Positions 24,593 through 44,262 of a DNA stretch of 64,000 nt are shown in pieces; position 1 is the stretch's first letter; every line of letters starts with the position of its first letter. The translations under genes were made by a program, and so were the position numbers. This DNA comes from Azadirachta indica. Its lineage: Eukaryota; Streptophyta; Magnoliopsida; Sapindales; Meliaceae. The stretch spans positions 9,521,744 through 9,585,743 of the forward strand of contig CM040443.1 of the NCBI GenBank assembly GCA_022749755.1, in the 5' to 3' direction. Under the pieces are notes generated by a model that was not told where the DNA came from, searched no databases, and saw only the letters and a list, made by a program, of their open reading frames with translations.

Positions 24593-25225
24593 CTTCACAG
24601 AAATTTGCAACTGCATTCATAGAATACTGTTTGGAATTCTTTCACAACTATTTTTTCAGTGTTGCTGGAAAATTTTACTGTTGACATTATATAATATTTT
24701 TCTGTCACTGTTGTAGTATTTCTTTCCCCGTTTGATGCAATTAACAATTAATGTGACATCGTCATTACATGGAAGGCATAGGGAGGTTAAGGCTATGAGA
24801 TACACACAAGGTATAATGCTTCTGCTAGTTCCAAATTGAACTTGCTAGTTACTAGTTACTAGTTACTACCAGTTTCTCAAGTTCAATCTAAGGATTTTGT
24901 ATAAAATAGCATCAGCTCATTGAACCACTCATTACTAGCACAAAGAATCCCGAGGTTCCAAAATTTCCCACAAGTTAAAGCAGATGATTGTAATGATGAT
25001 TTTAATAAATGCATAAATAAAAATTCCAAATTGTGGCAATTAAGGTCATTAGCACTAACCATGGTCCCCCAACAATATCACAAAGCTCTCTTGCCACGAA
25101 ATACTCGGGACAGAAATGTAAACCTCAGTTTATTCCATTGCTAAATGGAACATTTCTGAGAGGAGAGAAGCTGGATAGTCCATAAAATCTTGATTCCTGC
25201 TCCTTCAATGCTCTTCAAAACTTCT
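24593..25225. other. Convergent 3' flanks of the membrane-protein and SPDS genes
   Basis: Holds both 3' UTRs. A small perfect tandem repeat, three copies of AGTTACT, lies at 24847-24867. No gene seen. Confidence 0.6.
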
Positions 25226-32594
<7,369 letters not shown>

Positions 32595-35500
32595 ATGGTG
32601 AGTTTTGTTAATTTTAATTTCTTACGTTGTAATTATTAATACTTTCATTTTTTTTCTTTCAAATGATTTTCAGTGTTTCATGATTTCTCCGTTGTACTCT
32701 TCGCTACTGTACTCGGATGTGGCCATAAATTATGATGTATTAGTATCTTCTAGTGATTGAATCTAGGAATTGTCGTTGTGTGCGGTATAAGTGAAGATTT
32801 TTCTGTAGGCGCTTAGTCATGGTCTCTTTTGGGGTTTTTTCAGGCGACTCTTGCCGATTCTTTCCTCGCAGACCTGGAAGAGTTATCTGATAACGAAGCT
32901 GATCTCAATGTGAGTAGATTCTCTCTCTTTCTTTTGTGCTTTTATGAGTATAATTATACTGATTTTTGTGAAGTCTACCAAGAACATGTTACTTGCTCAC
33001 GTTCATCTGTATGATATTCATCTGTTTTTCATACAGGAGGAAGATGGAGTTGATGTTGAAAACATGGAAGAAGATGTTGATGGTGACATGGCAGATATAG
33101 AGGCTCTTAACTACGATGATCTGGACAATGTTTCAAAATTGCAGAAAACTCAGAGATATGCTGATATAATGCAGGTTTGCTAATATTTCATATTTGTTTT
33201 TATTTTTGGTCACAATGTTTCATGTGTTTGATTTATGAATTTTGAAATCCTTGTATAATTATGCTTGTTTGCATTTGGTGGAGGTTTTGATGTCTCATAT
33301 TCTTTTTATATTTCATGTTGCCTGGGTATGACATTTCCAGTTGTTCATTCCTTTTAAATATATGTTTATGATTATGGGGAAAACCTTTGACAAGTTTTAG
33401 TTTTAAGTTAATATTTTCTTTGATATGCATATTGACATTTTATAATAGTTTTCTGGTGTTTGAATGGCAGAAAGTTGAAGCTGCACTTCAGAGTGGTTCT
33501 GATATATCAGACCATGGGATGGTATTGGAAGATGATCCTGAATACCAGCTGATTGTTGATTGTAATGCATTGTCAGTTGATATTGAGAATGAAATAGTAA
33601 TCATTCACAATTTCATTCGCGACAAGTACCGATTGAAATTTCCGGAGCTTGAGTCACTTGTCCACCACCCGATTGACTATGCCCGTGTAGTTAAAAAGAT
33701 TGGCAATGAGATGGATTTAACCCTTGTTGATTTAGAGGGGCTTTTGCCTTCAGCTATTATTATGGTTGTTTCAGTAACAGCATCCACTACCAGTGGCAAA
33801 CCACTTCCAGAAGATGTCCTTCAAAAGACAATTGATGCATGCGATCGAGCTCTTGCACTTGATGAGGCAAAGAAGAAGGTCCTTGATTTTGTAGAAAGCA
33901 GAATGGGATATATCGCGCCAAATCTATCTGCAATTGTTGGCAGTGCTGTTGCGGCAAAACTTATGGGAACTGCAGGCGGTCTCTCAGCATTAGCTAAGAT
34001 GCCTGCATGTAACGTGCAGCTTCTTGGTGCCAAGAGAAAGAATCTTGCGGGGTTTTCTACTGCAACATCGCAATTTCGTGTTGGTTATCTTGAGCAGACA
34101 GAGATATTTCAAAGTACACCTCCATCTCTGAGGATGCGTGCCTGCCGACTGTTGGCTGCAAAATCTACACTTGCTGCACGTGTGGATTCCACTAGAGGGG
34201 ATCCTTCCGGGAGTGCTGGAAGAGCGTTCAGAGAAGAGATCCGCAAGAAGATTGAAAAGTGGCAGGAGCCTCCTCCTGCCAAGCAACCTAAACCACTTCC
34301 TGTCCCCGATTCTGAGCCTAAAAAGAAGAGAGGTGGTCGTAGGTTGCGCAAGATGAAAGAAAGGTGCTCGCTTTCACTCATATTTATTCTAGATATTATA
34401 TTCTTTTAAGAATTTCTCGTTTTGTTCACGGATGTTGTACTTTTTTTTTCCTTTTCAGATATGCTGTTACAGATATGAGAAAGCTGGCTAACAGAATGCT
34501 ATTTGGTGTACCTGAAGAGAGTTCCTTGGGTAAGTTGTTGTTTCTTCAGCTTATTAAGAATCTGATGTACTTTTAATTTGTTTCTTGACATATTTTTTAA
34601 CTTATCGAGTGGAGATTTTATTTATTAACTTATTTCTTTTAAGTGAGTCAGATTGATGAATTGAGGATTATTTCAGTGTTACTTTCTCACAAACTATATG
34701 TGTTACGGCAACAGGTGATGGATTGGGAGAGGGTTATGGGATGCTTGGTCAGGCTGGGAGTGGTAAACTCCGTGTATCGGTTGGTCAGAGCAAACTTGCT
34801 GCAAAAGTTGCTAAGAAGTAGGTTCCCCCGCCCCCCACCTCGTCCCTTTTTTTTTTTTTCATCTTTCTGGGTCTTGCTTCAGTTCTTCTTTGAGCCGTAA
34901 TTTGAGAGCATAAAACTTATTTGCTCTGTCAGTTGTCTTGTTTATGTTTGAACATGCTGATTTATTAATCTAATTATGAACCTGGTTGGGGTTTCTGATC
35001 TCTTGCATAATATTGTTTTCAGGTTCAAGGAAAAGCAGTATGGTAGCAGTGGTGCTACTTCTGGTCTGACATCAAGTCTAGCATTTACACCTGTGCAGGT
35101 ATTTTCTCTTTAATATAGATGCTAATGTTATGCCGTATTGCAATTTCCAAGACAATGGTGCTTGTTAACAATAAACCCCAAACCTGAAACTAATAATATT
35201 TGAACTCTAGCAAATCCTCCTAGTGTTTGATTTTGTTATGGGCTTTCTGTGTGGATCAAGACCAAGCTGAAATGGATGTAGATGCAAATGCAACTACAAG
35301 TACATTTTAAATCATATTAGGGGATTAAACTTAGTTGCATTTGGTCAAAACCATTCAAGTAACACCCATATAAATTTTAATATATGTTGATTTTTTCATG
35401 CATCAAAATCATATCTCTGGTGTTGACTGAGTTGGAGATTAGTTATCCCGTAGTTCTCTTTTCAAAGTGTGGCTTATGAGATGTTGAACCTTATTTTGGT

Positions 35501-35933
35501 TATTCTATTAACTTGGAGTCTTATTATTAGTTTGGTGTTCACACCCAGTCTAATAAGTGATTAGTCAGGTTTAAGGGTTTTATTGCCGTCTGGAATTTTC
35601 CTCCTAGCTTGTAGTCTTAGCCAAGAAGTCAAAGCTGCAACTTCACCTCACATTAGAAAGTTCATTCAATTTGTCATATCTCTATCCATATTGATTAGTG
35701 TTTCTATACTTGTGTTTGAATTATCTTTATTCTCTACGCATTTTAGTATACATATATGTGTATTTTTTTTGCTTTTATTTGTATTTGTCATTGTAATAAT
35801 AGCAGCTGCTATGTTCTGTCTCCAGGGGATTGAGCTCTCAAATCCACAGGCTCATGCAAACCAGCTTGGCAGCGGAACTCAAAGTACTTACTTCTCGGAG
35901 ACAGGGACATTTTCAAAGATCAAGAAGGTCTAA
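32595..35933 (+). CDS. PRP31: U4/U6 snRNP protein PRP31
   Basis: Spliceosomal protein that binds 15.5K-bound U4 snRNA and bridges U4/U6 to U5 in the tri-snRNP. Exons: 32595-32597, 32844-32909, 33037-33174, 33471-34363, 34459-34529, 34715-34817, 35023-35098, 35826-35933; 1,458 nt, 485 aa, the usual plant length. The N-terminus (ATLADSFLADLEELSD) and acidic region are typical. The central NOSIC/coiled-coil and NOP domains sit in the 893-nt exon 4, including KMPACNVQLLGAKR near residue 245. A basic KKKRGGRRLRKMKER nuclear-targeting stretch follows, then the conserved C-terminus (TPVQGIELSNP, ending TGTFSKIKKV). The first coding exon contributes only the start Met, directly followed by the intron donor; downstream frame and family N-terminus support this choice. 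Confidence 0.95.
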
Positions 35934-36665
35934 ATCATACAAATATTTTTGCTCAGAATGCCTGTAGTCTTGCCAGTTTGAAGCTCTTAGCATAGTGAAC
36001 GACCTTAGCCTGCAGAAATCATGTATGTAAATGGACGGCAAGATGTCGTTGGTTCATTCGGGAGGACCAATTTTTAACCTTGTTTCCAATAGCTTTGCTT
36101 AATTTGAATTGATGCTTCAGCATCTCCTGAAATTTTTACGAATTGGACGGTCTACCTAATTTTAGTATTTTAATACCAAATTTTCTGTTTATGAATGGTA
36201 GGATCGACCTCATTTTCTTTTTAAGGCGTGTTTACGAGCGCGAGTGAGTTGGGCAATTTGTATCACGTTAAACGAAAATGTAATATATATTGTAACCTAA
36301 CTTGAATTTGACTAGTTTAAAACTCTAACTGAATTATTTATTAAATGAGTTATTTATTGAATACTGTATCTTTAGTTTAATATAATTTTTTTAATATTTT
36401 AATTTATATTTTAAAATTTTATTTTAAATAGTATTAAATATATATTTTTAAAAATATTAAAATTATAATTAAATATTTTTAAAGTAAAAAAAAATATAAA
36501 ATAAATATATAAGAGTTCACAACTTCACGTGTCAAAGACCTCTAAAAATTTAAATTTAAATTTAAATTTAAATATGATTTAATTATTATTTATGTTATAT
36601 TATTACGATCTATTTATTAATTGTATTATTTAAAGTTAATTATAATTTGTTAATTTTGTATTGTG

Positions 36666-36809
36666 TTCGTGTCAAATTGATAAACCGTGTTAAAAATTAT
36701 CGTCCTTAATTATTAGCTAGAAATTTTGTGTATAAAATTCGTATTAGATTGATGGATTGTATTAAAAATTATTGAATTTAATTATTAGTTGGAAATTTTA
36801 TGTTTAAAA
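36666..36809. repeat. Two-copy 72-bp tandem repeat, decayed
   Basis: Copies at 36666-36737 and 36738-36809 have equal length and align without gaps. By eye, 16 of 72 positions differ and 13 of these are transitions, which suggests methylation-driven decay of an old duplication or of an LTR fragment. Confidence 0.7.
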
Positions 36810-38046
36810 TTGGAACATGTGCAAGTTAGTATAGTAATATTAAAATAAAATAAATATTTTTATTATTATTGATATTTTACAAGTTGAAACGAGTAATTGT
36901 TAGAAAAACAATAAAAATAAAATTATCAGCTAATTGTTTATGAAACCGTTTTCAAAGTATATTAACAAATATAAAATGCTCGAACGGCAACTTCATTGCT
37001 GCAAATAGCGCTCCAAACCCACTTAGTACTTACTCTAAAAGGTGATATTTAATAATAACTAAACTGATTTCAAGTCTTTTAAGGCCAAAATATCAGCGCT
37101 ATGGTGTTGTGGTCAATATGTTAGATTCTCATCACGCCATTTGTCACCCTCTCTTTCTTTCTTTTCGGCATAATTTCTACATATTTATATGCAACAAAAT
37201 GTGTGTGTGTGTGTGTGTGCATATATGTATACATAGACGTGAATTTTGACGGTTAAGTGGAGGTGTCACGTGATTAAACTAAAATCTTTTAACCACCCGC
37301 ACCATGTAATTTTTTGTTACATGAAAACTTGTCGTATCATATAATTGTGGTGCATTATTTTTGTTTTTGGCGGGGTACATGAAGTGACTGGTTGTCACGG
37401 GTTCAGTCTTTTCAAGCCATTTCCATTTGCAAATTGCACCTACCATAAACAATTCTACGATTGCTTGAGTAGTGGGTGAAGTGAAGATGACCTTGTCAAA
37501 CTAAACTATAAAGTCGCCGGGCCAACTGGAGTTTGCTTCATTCTTTGTATTTTCCATTTATGACAATGACACTTATTAGAATAGTAAGTATGCAACGATG
37601 GCGACTCTGGCGCCAAAAGTCTTCCTATTTCAAATACTGATACAAGATTTTATCTATTTGAATCCACCATATCAAGTATATCATTCATTTCCATACCGTA
37701 TTAAGTTAGCAGACATTTATTTCTAAATTAGAATGGTTTTCTATTTCAATAATCTTGACTGAAATATATAATAAGCCCGATAAAATCGCATCTTATCCTA
37801 TTAATTTTAATTGCAATGCTGCTATTTTGTCAGCAAACGTAACTGACTTTTTTTGTTTCTATCAATGAAATTTTCTTATCTTTTATTATACTTTCCTGGA
37901 TTTCTCACGCTATTTCGGATGTGTGTGTGGCTACCCTCGTCAGCAGGTTGCTCATTCATTCCCTTTCAAAAGGCTGACAGTTAATATCACTTATTTATAG
38001 AGATAAGAATGCCAAGTAATTGGGGAAATAAATAGAAATTTCCAAC

Positions 38047-38055
38047 TATATAAAT
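38047..38055 (+). promoter_or_regulatory. TATA box of ALDH2B gene
   Basis: TATATAAAT lies 100 bp before the ATG at 38155, which would place transcription start near 38080 and give a leader of about 70 nt. Confidence 0.5.
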
Positions 38056-38154
38056 ATGTATGTACATAGATATGTACATGGCATTTTAGTATACATATAG
38101 ACGGATACTAATAACACATAGCCATAAACATACAGAGAGGGGAAGACAGTTGTG

Positions 38155-41100
38155 ATGGCGGCAAGAAGGATTTCTGTTTTGCTTTCCCGCTCCTTCACCT
38201 CCGCTTCTGCTTCACCTTCTCTGTTTCCTCGAGGTACTTCTCTTTTATTTCTTTGATTTATTCATTTGTTTGTTGTTTCTGTTATTTTAAGATGTCTCTG
38301 TTCTGATTTGTTTGTTGTATCTGCTAGATCGCTTCAACCTGTCTTTGTATATTTATAACAGTCATATGAGAAAAAATCAGAATCATGTGTGACATTAGCC
38401 TTTTCCCTGGATTTGATATAATGAAGTGGCGATTTTGATGCAATAAGAAGCCCTTTTTTGTTTTGGTTCATTTTATGTACAATTTTGTTAGGTAGGACTT
38501 GGACGTATCGTTTGATGGCCCTGTCTAGGTTGATCCGTTTCCTGCTTTTTCATTGAATTTAATTCCTTTTCAGGTAGTCATTGGCGGCTTGGAATCTGTA
38601 AAACATCATATTCAATTCCAATTTCAAAGCTTTAAACCAAGCATGAGTACATGCTTTCAAAAGATATATTTTTGTTTCTCCGTTCATCCTGGTCCACGGT
38701 CACCAGCGTCTGTTTTCCATTTCTAGTTCTACATAATTTCTATTAAACGGTTGCCTTTGTTTTGTTCAGGGAGGAATTATAGCTTCGCCGGAGCTGCTTC
38801 CAGATATAGCACAGCTGGTGCTGCTGGTGCTGCTGCTGCTGAGGAACCAGTTACTCCACCTGTCACAGTAAATTATAATAAGCTTCTAATTGATGGAGAA
38901 TTTGTTGATGCCGCATCAGGTAAACTTTATATCAAATGAAATGGTTATATGTTTTCTTTGTTTTTGGGCAACGATGAAGCATTTTTAATAACCCTTTGTC
39001 CGGGGCTCCCTCTTTTTGTAGGCAAAACTTTTCCCACATTAGACCCCAGGACTGGTGATGTGATTGCTCATGTTGCCGAAGGTGATGCTGAAGATGTTAA
39101 CCGTGCAGTTTCTGCTGCTCGCAAGGCATTTGATGAAGGACCATGGCCAAAAATGACTGCTTATGTAATTTGTATTCATTTTATTTAGCTATTTTACTTG
39201 TTCCAATAGATTATGTGAACTGCATGAAATTTGTGAGTATGAATTCTTATTTAGTTTTCTCCTTTGCCTTTCAGGAAAGATCAAGGATACTTTTTCGGTT
39301 TGCTGATTTGGTAGAAAAGCATAATGATGAAATTGCAGCACTTGAGACATGGGATAATGGGAAGCCATTTGAGCAGGCTGCTAAGATTGAAGTTCCAATG
39401 ATGGCACGATTTTTCCGCTACTATGCTGGTGGGTAAACTGAAAATAATGCCACATTTATTTTGTATATTGATTTTTAATTCTTTCCTATATTCTAGGCAA
39501 TTTATTGGAATATCTATGATCTTTTTCTCTGGCAAATTCCTCAGGCTGGGCAGATAAGATTCATGGTCTGACAGTTCCATCTGACGGACAGTACCATGTG
39601 CAAACCTTGCACGAACCAATTGGTGTGGCAGGTCAAATTATTCCGTGGAACTTTCCTCTTCTTATGTTTTCTTGGAAGGTTGCGCCCGCGTTGGCATGTG
39701 GCAACACTGTTGTTCTTAAGACAGCAGAACAGACACCCCTCTCTGCCCTCTATGTATCAACGCTACTTCATGAGGTAGTTTCTGGATGAAGCTTTTGCTT
39801 ATATCTTTCTAACAACTGGGTTCTGTTTCTTTTTTACTTTTTGAAATTTCTAGGTTTCATTTGTTTGTTGGATACTATTAAATATAAAATTTGTGTTTGC
39901 ATATGTTACATGCCATATGTGATATGAATGTGGATGTATATTGAACTGTCCTTATTGATGAAAACTCTTCTCATGGATTAATGCAAGAGTTCTTGTAATT
40001 CACTAACAAAGATGTCTGAATAGTCCCTTGTTTAAAAGCTCAATTTGGTATTTCCGGAGCGCTAGTGGTTTGCCATACCCAGATATGGTCCAGGATATTT
40101 CTGAATGTTTTCCACAATAGTATGATCATTTCAAGAGGTGTTAGAGCTGTCTCAACTTTCACTTGGAGTTGATGCATTACACATGCTTATATCTTTAAAC
40201 TTCCATGATTACTAACATTTAATACCAAACTAGCTTTTGTCATGCTTGAACATTCATTGTGATGGTAACATGCATACACACATATAAAGGTGTGCAGTCT
40301 TTTTATCTTGTTCTGAACGGGTGTTATTTTGTGACAGGCTGGACTTCCTCCAGGTGTTATGAATGTAGTTTCAGGTTTTGGTCCGACTGCTGGTGCCGCT
40401 CTTGCTAGTCATATGCAAGTGGACAAGGTAATTTATGACCTTAAAGTCATTGCTTCGACCTTGTTTGAATTGGCAATTTCTCTGATTTGTTTTGAGGAAT
40501 AATAAATTATGGGAAAAATGTCCTTTCCTAATTATTCTTGAGCTCTGGCACGACTTTTCTTATCCCATTTTGCTTATTGATGTGGAATGAATCTATATAT
40601 AACTGTGTGGACTCAAATAAATTGTAGTTGGAAATTCCTTTTCAATCAATTCTGCTATAGTTGTTTACTGGCTGGTATGAAAAAATGTTCTTGAAATCGG
40701 TATTAAACAAAAAAATAAAAAATCAAAAAATTCTCAGCATTGTAGAGTTGCTTTCATTAATAATGAAACTTATCTGCTGTGAGTCATTTGGAATAATGTG
40801 GATTTGACTTTGGGTGCTGATCTCTTGAAGGTTGCTTTCACTGGATCAACTAGCACAGGAAAAATTATACTTGAATTGGCTGCAAAAAGCAATCTTAAGA
40901 CAGTAACCTTGGAGCTTGGAGGGAAATCTCCTTTTATTGTATGTGAAGATGCTGATGTAGATAAGGCAGCTGAGCTAGCTCACTTTGCTTTGTTCTTTAA
41001 TCAGGTATATACATTAAATATGTTTTTCTAACCCCTGGGCAGGTTTATATGTTTCCACATATTTGTTGATCACAACTACTCTATGCGATCTGCAGGGACA

Positions 41101-42140
41101 ATGTTGTTGTGCTGGTTCTCGTACATACGTACATGAAAGTATATATGATGAATTTGTAGAGAAAGCTAAGGCATATGCAATGAAGCGTTCTGTCGGTGAT
41201 CCATTCAAGGAGGGAATCCAACAAGGACCTCAGGTAAACCACCAATGTTTTCGTTTAGTAGTCACATGGCATCTGATCTTTTGTAGTTGCATTTCTTAAA
41301 GTTTCATATTCTTGCACCCTTTATTTAACAAATTTCAATATCATATAACATAAATAAAATTTACTTTTCTGAAAGGAAAATTGCAGAACAAATCAAAATT
41401 AGTTACAAAAATATTTAAATGTGCACTAGCAAAAAGTACTCAGTTATGCTTTTAATTTCAAGTTGGCTATTTGAGACACTGATTGTAACTACTCGATCAG
41501 ATTGATTCAGCACAATTTAACAAAATCCTGAGATACATAAGATCTGGTGTTGATAGTGGAGCAAAACTCGAAACAGGAGGGGAGAGATTTGGCGTCAAGG
41601 GCTACTATATTAAGCCCACAGTTTTCTCCAATGTTGAGGTACTTCTTTGAACACTGCCGGTATCCATTTTACCGAGTTGAAATATTCAATGGAGATAACT
41701 AACACAACGATTACCTACAACAGGATGATATGTTGATAGCAAAAGATGAGATATTTGGCCCAGTGCAGTCAATCTTGAAATACAAGTATGTAATGGATAT
41801 TCTTGATATCAGATGATTTCTCCAATTCAGATAGTAATATTAATATTGCTGATTTATTGATTGCAGGACCCTTGATGAGGTTATTCGAAGAGCAAATTCC
41901 ACACACTTTGGACTGGCTGCAGGGGTGTTTACCCAGAACATAGAAACTGCTAATAGAATGATGCGAGCATTGCGAACAGGGACAGTATGGATAAACTGCT
42001 ACGATACATTTGATGCTGCAATTCCTTTCGGTGGATACAAGATGAGTGGACAGGGAAGAGAAAAGGGTATTTACGGTCTGAGCAATTACTTGCAAGTCAA
42101 GGCAGTTGTTTCTCCCTTGAAGAACCCAGCATGGCTATAG
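38155..42140 (+). CDS. ALDH2B7: Mitochondrial aldehyde dehydrogenase, family 2 (ALDH2B)
   Basis: NAD-dependent oxidation of acetaldehyde and other aldehydes to acids in mitochondria. Exons: 38155-38233, 38770-38919, 39022-39164, 39275-39428, 39545-39774, 40338-40427, 40831-41004, 41096-41233, 41501-41638, 41724-41785, 41867-42140; 1,632 nt, 543 aa. The Arg/Ser-rich, acid-free N-terminus ([14 protein letters not shown]) is a mitochondrial presequence. The coenzyme loop FTGSTSTG begins at 285; the general base is Glu310 in LELGGKSP; the catalytic nucleophile is the middle Cys, Cys344, in GQCCCAGSR. Their spacing of 34 equals that of mammalian ALDH2. The C-terminus carries the conserved [17 protein letters not shown]2B7 rather than 2B4 is preferred only from the gene neighbourhood. 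It converges on XTH8. Confidence 0.96.
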
Positions 42141-42943
42141 ATCTCATCTCTTGTAATTCTGTTAGTTGTGTTTGTCAATAAAGAGTAACTCTGTCAAAAA
42201 TTGAGGCGTAATCATTAAGTTGTTAAATCGGTTGTTGTTGTTGATGATGATGATGATAATGGAATCCCGCTTCTTCGTTTGATTCCACATCTCATTTTGA
42301 ATGATAGTGAATTGGCAGAATTGCAAACCGAGAAAGAAAAGAACTTTGGGTCGTTTTTGAGTCCAAAACACATTATATTTTCTCGCAACTGTTGCAAAAA
42401 TTATTCTCGAAAAAACATAGAATATGTGATTATTCAGAGACCGCAACTAGGTTAAACTAAATGACGTAACTAGAACTTGCTTTGATGTCATTAAGAAAGC
42501 TTAGCAGCAGAGACATGGCTCTGAATTGTAGCAACTGCCTGTTGACAGCTCCAAGGAAACTTCTCAGCAAATTGAGGTTACATGTCATGTCTAGTGCATG
42601 TACAACTTTCTTAATGAACATAAGATTTCTGTCTTCACTCAGATTCTCTGTCACAGACCAGAACAGAGCAGAGATCATGTTCATCTATTTACTTGGTGGT
42701 CTCCTTTTATTATTAGATAATCATCCACATCTCATATCAAAGCCATTTGTTTTTTCATAGAAAATAATGGCAATCTTTGAAATAACAATACCATATACAT
42801 AATCTTTGCTGCGTTTGATCTTTTACTCGGGGTTTATTTGATATAACACTTTGCAAATTTGCATTCTCTGTTATTCATTTTCTCCGCGCAGGTGAAAGTA
42901 CAAGAAATTGATCAATAAATAAAAAATTTCTTAGTTGTAGTGT
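42141..42943. other. Convergent 3' flanks of ALDH2B and XTH8
   Basis: Both 3' UTRs lie here. A short GTT/GAT trinucleotide run occurs at about 42231-42260. Open frames at 42162-42446 and 42457-42760 are low complexity, with no family resemblance. Confidence 0.6.
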
Positions 42944-44202
42944 TTATTTGCACTCTGGTGGCATGACTTTAAACCTTGATGTATCCTTACAGTAAGAGTA
43001 GAACATGAGCTTTCGTCTTGCCCAGTCCAATGCTGTAATCTGCTGCTTTGACAGTGCTGTAAATTGTTGTCCATCAACTGGATCCAAGCTTGTAGTACTA
43101 CCTTTAGAACATGAAGAAGAAACTTGCTGTGTAGAATTTGATGGGCTGCAACCTCCAGCTACTTCCATTTCAGCCACTGAAACTACAAACGGAGCATATT
43201 TGTAATTAACTGGGTACTTTCCTCCATGAGTTGCCCACTCTGATCCGTCCCATATGGTCACATAAACTGACATTGGCTTTGATGGATAAGCAGAAGAGAA
43301 AGCGGCTGTGTTTGGAAATTCTCTAACTGGTATATTGTCAACTAGAAAGCTGCATGCATTTAGTTGATCTGTTGGTCAGTATTCGGTAATCCAACACCAA
43401 TACCAACAATTTATTAATAAAGAACTTCTTTTTGAGCATTTGACAGATGATTTACACTGTATGATGGCTGTTCCAGATGATGCTGTAATAATGGTGTTGT
43501 GCAGTTGGATCAAACCAGAAGTAGAATTTCTCTTCTCTTCCTGTGCTAACACCCCCATTGGCATATATATTTGTTTGCAGGACCCAGTCATTTCTCTTAT
43601 CGTGACCAAGAAGTTCAATATCAATTTCATCATGGTTGTGAGGATAACTATCTGCATTAGATAACTGCGTACATATGTAGACGCACTTATAATCGTTAGA
43701 CGCTAGGCATACACACTTCATATTCTTATTAGCAATCGACATATGCGTAGTGTTGCAGAAAGTTATGCAACGAAAAGCTTACATAGAAGGCTAGTACAAC
43801 TCCTGGCGAGAGACCAGACGGCAATTTTATTGCAGCACTGAAGAATCCATAGTGATATTTGCTCTGAGAGACCAATCCAGAGCCTGTTAACCAAAGAACA
43901 TATTAGTAGTTACATAATTCTTACCATTCTATTTGTCAGAAAAAGCAAATGTTACAATTTACTTACAGACCTGAAGTTTTGTCGAGAGCAATGGTGGCCA
44001 TGGAGCCATTGTTAATTAGCTTGATGTTTGAGCCCCCAAAAAATGTAGAGAAGCCCTGATTAATTGAGACGTGACCAAAGAGATCTGTCAAGCGTGCAAC
44101 AGTGGGAGGCGTGTATTGCCTGCTGTGCGAAGAAACCTCTGTTGTCTTGCACAAGAACAAGAGTCCTGCAGCCAAAAGCAGATTTTCTAGTAAACGAGCC
44201 AT
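42944..44202 (-). CDS. XTH8: Xyloglucan endotransglucosylase/hydrolase, XTH8 type
   Basis: Cell-wall GH16 enzyme that cuts and rejoins xyloglucan chains. Exons (minus): 44202-43971, 43883-43783, 43664-43456, 43349-42944; 948 nt, 315 aa. An N-terminal signal peptide ([18 protein letters not shown]) directs secretion. The catalytic site reads [10 protein letters not shown] at 122-131, with nucleophile Glu124 and acid/base Glu128. The ILE variant of the usual DFEFLG, together with [12 protein letters not shown] and the C-terminal [16 protein letters not shown], matches XTH8. The C-terminal XET domain has paired Cys and ends PPECK. No N-glycosylation site follows the catalytic motif, unlike most group I/II XTHs. 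It is slightly longer than Arabidopsis XTH8 because of a Ser/Thr-rich insert before the C-terminal domain. Confidence 0.94.
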
Positions 44203-44254
44203 TACTCTAATTCACTAGTACTCGATGTTTGGTAAATGTAAACATGGGCGTAAG

Positions 44255-44262
44255 TTTATATA
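44255..44262 (-). promoter_or_regulatory. TATA box of XTH8 gene
   Basis: TATATAAA on the minus strand, about 53 bp before the ATG at 44202, implying a leader of only some 20-25 nt. Confidence 0.5.

Larger units (their letters stand above)
35934..38154. other. Spacer between PRP31 and ALDH2B
   Basis: Left part is PRP31 3' UTR. 36,250-36,900 is strongly AT-rich, with an (ATTTAA)n-like stretch near 36546-36570 and a 72-bp tandem pair (36666-36809). A (GT)n run lies at 37201-37219. No gene seen. The ALDH promoter is at the right end. Confidence 0.55.
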
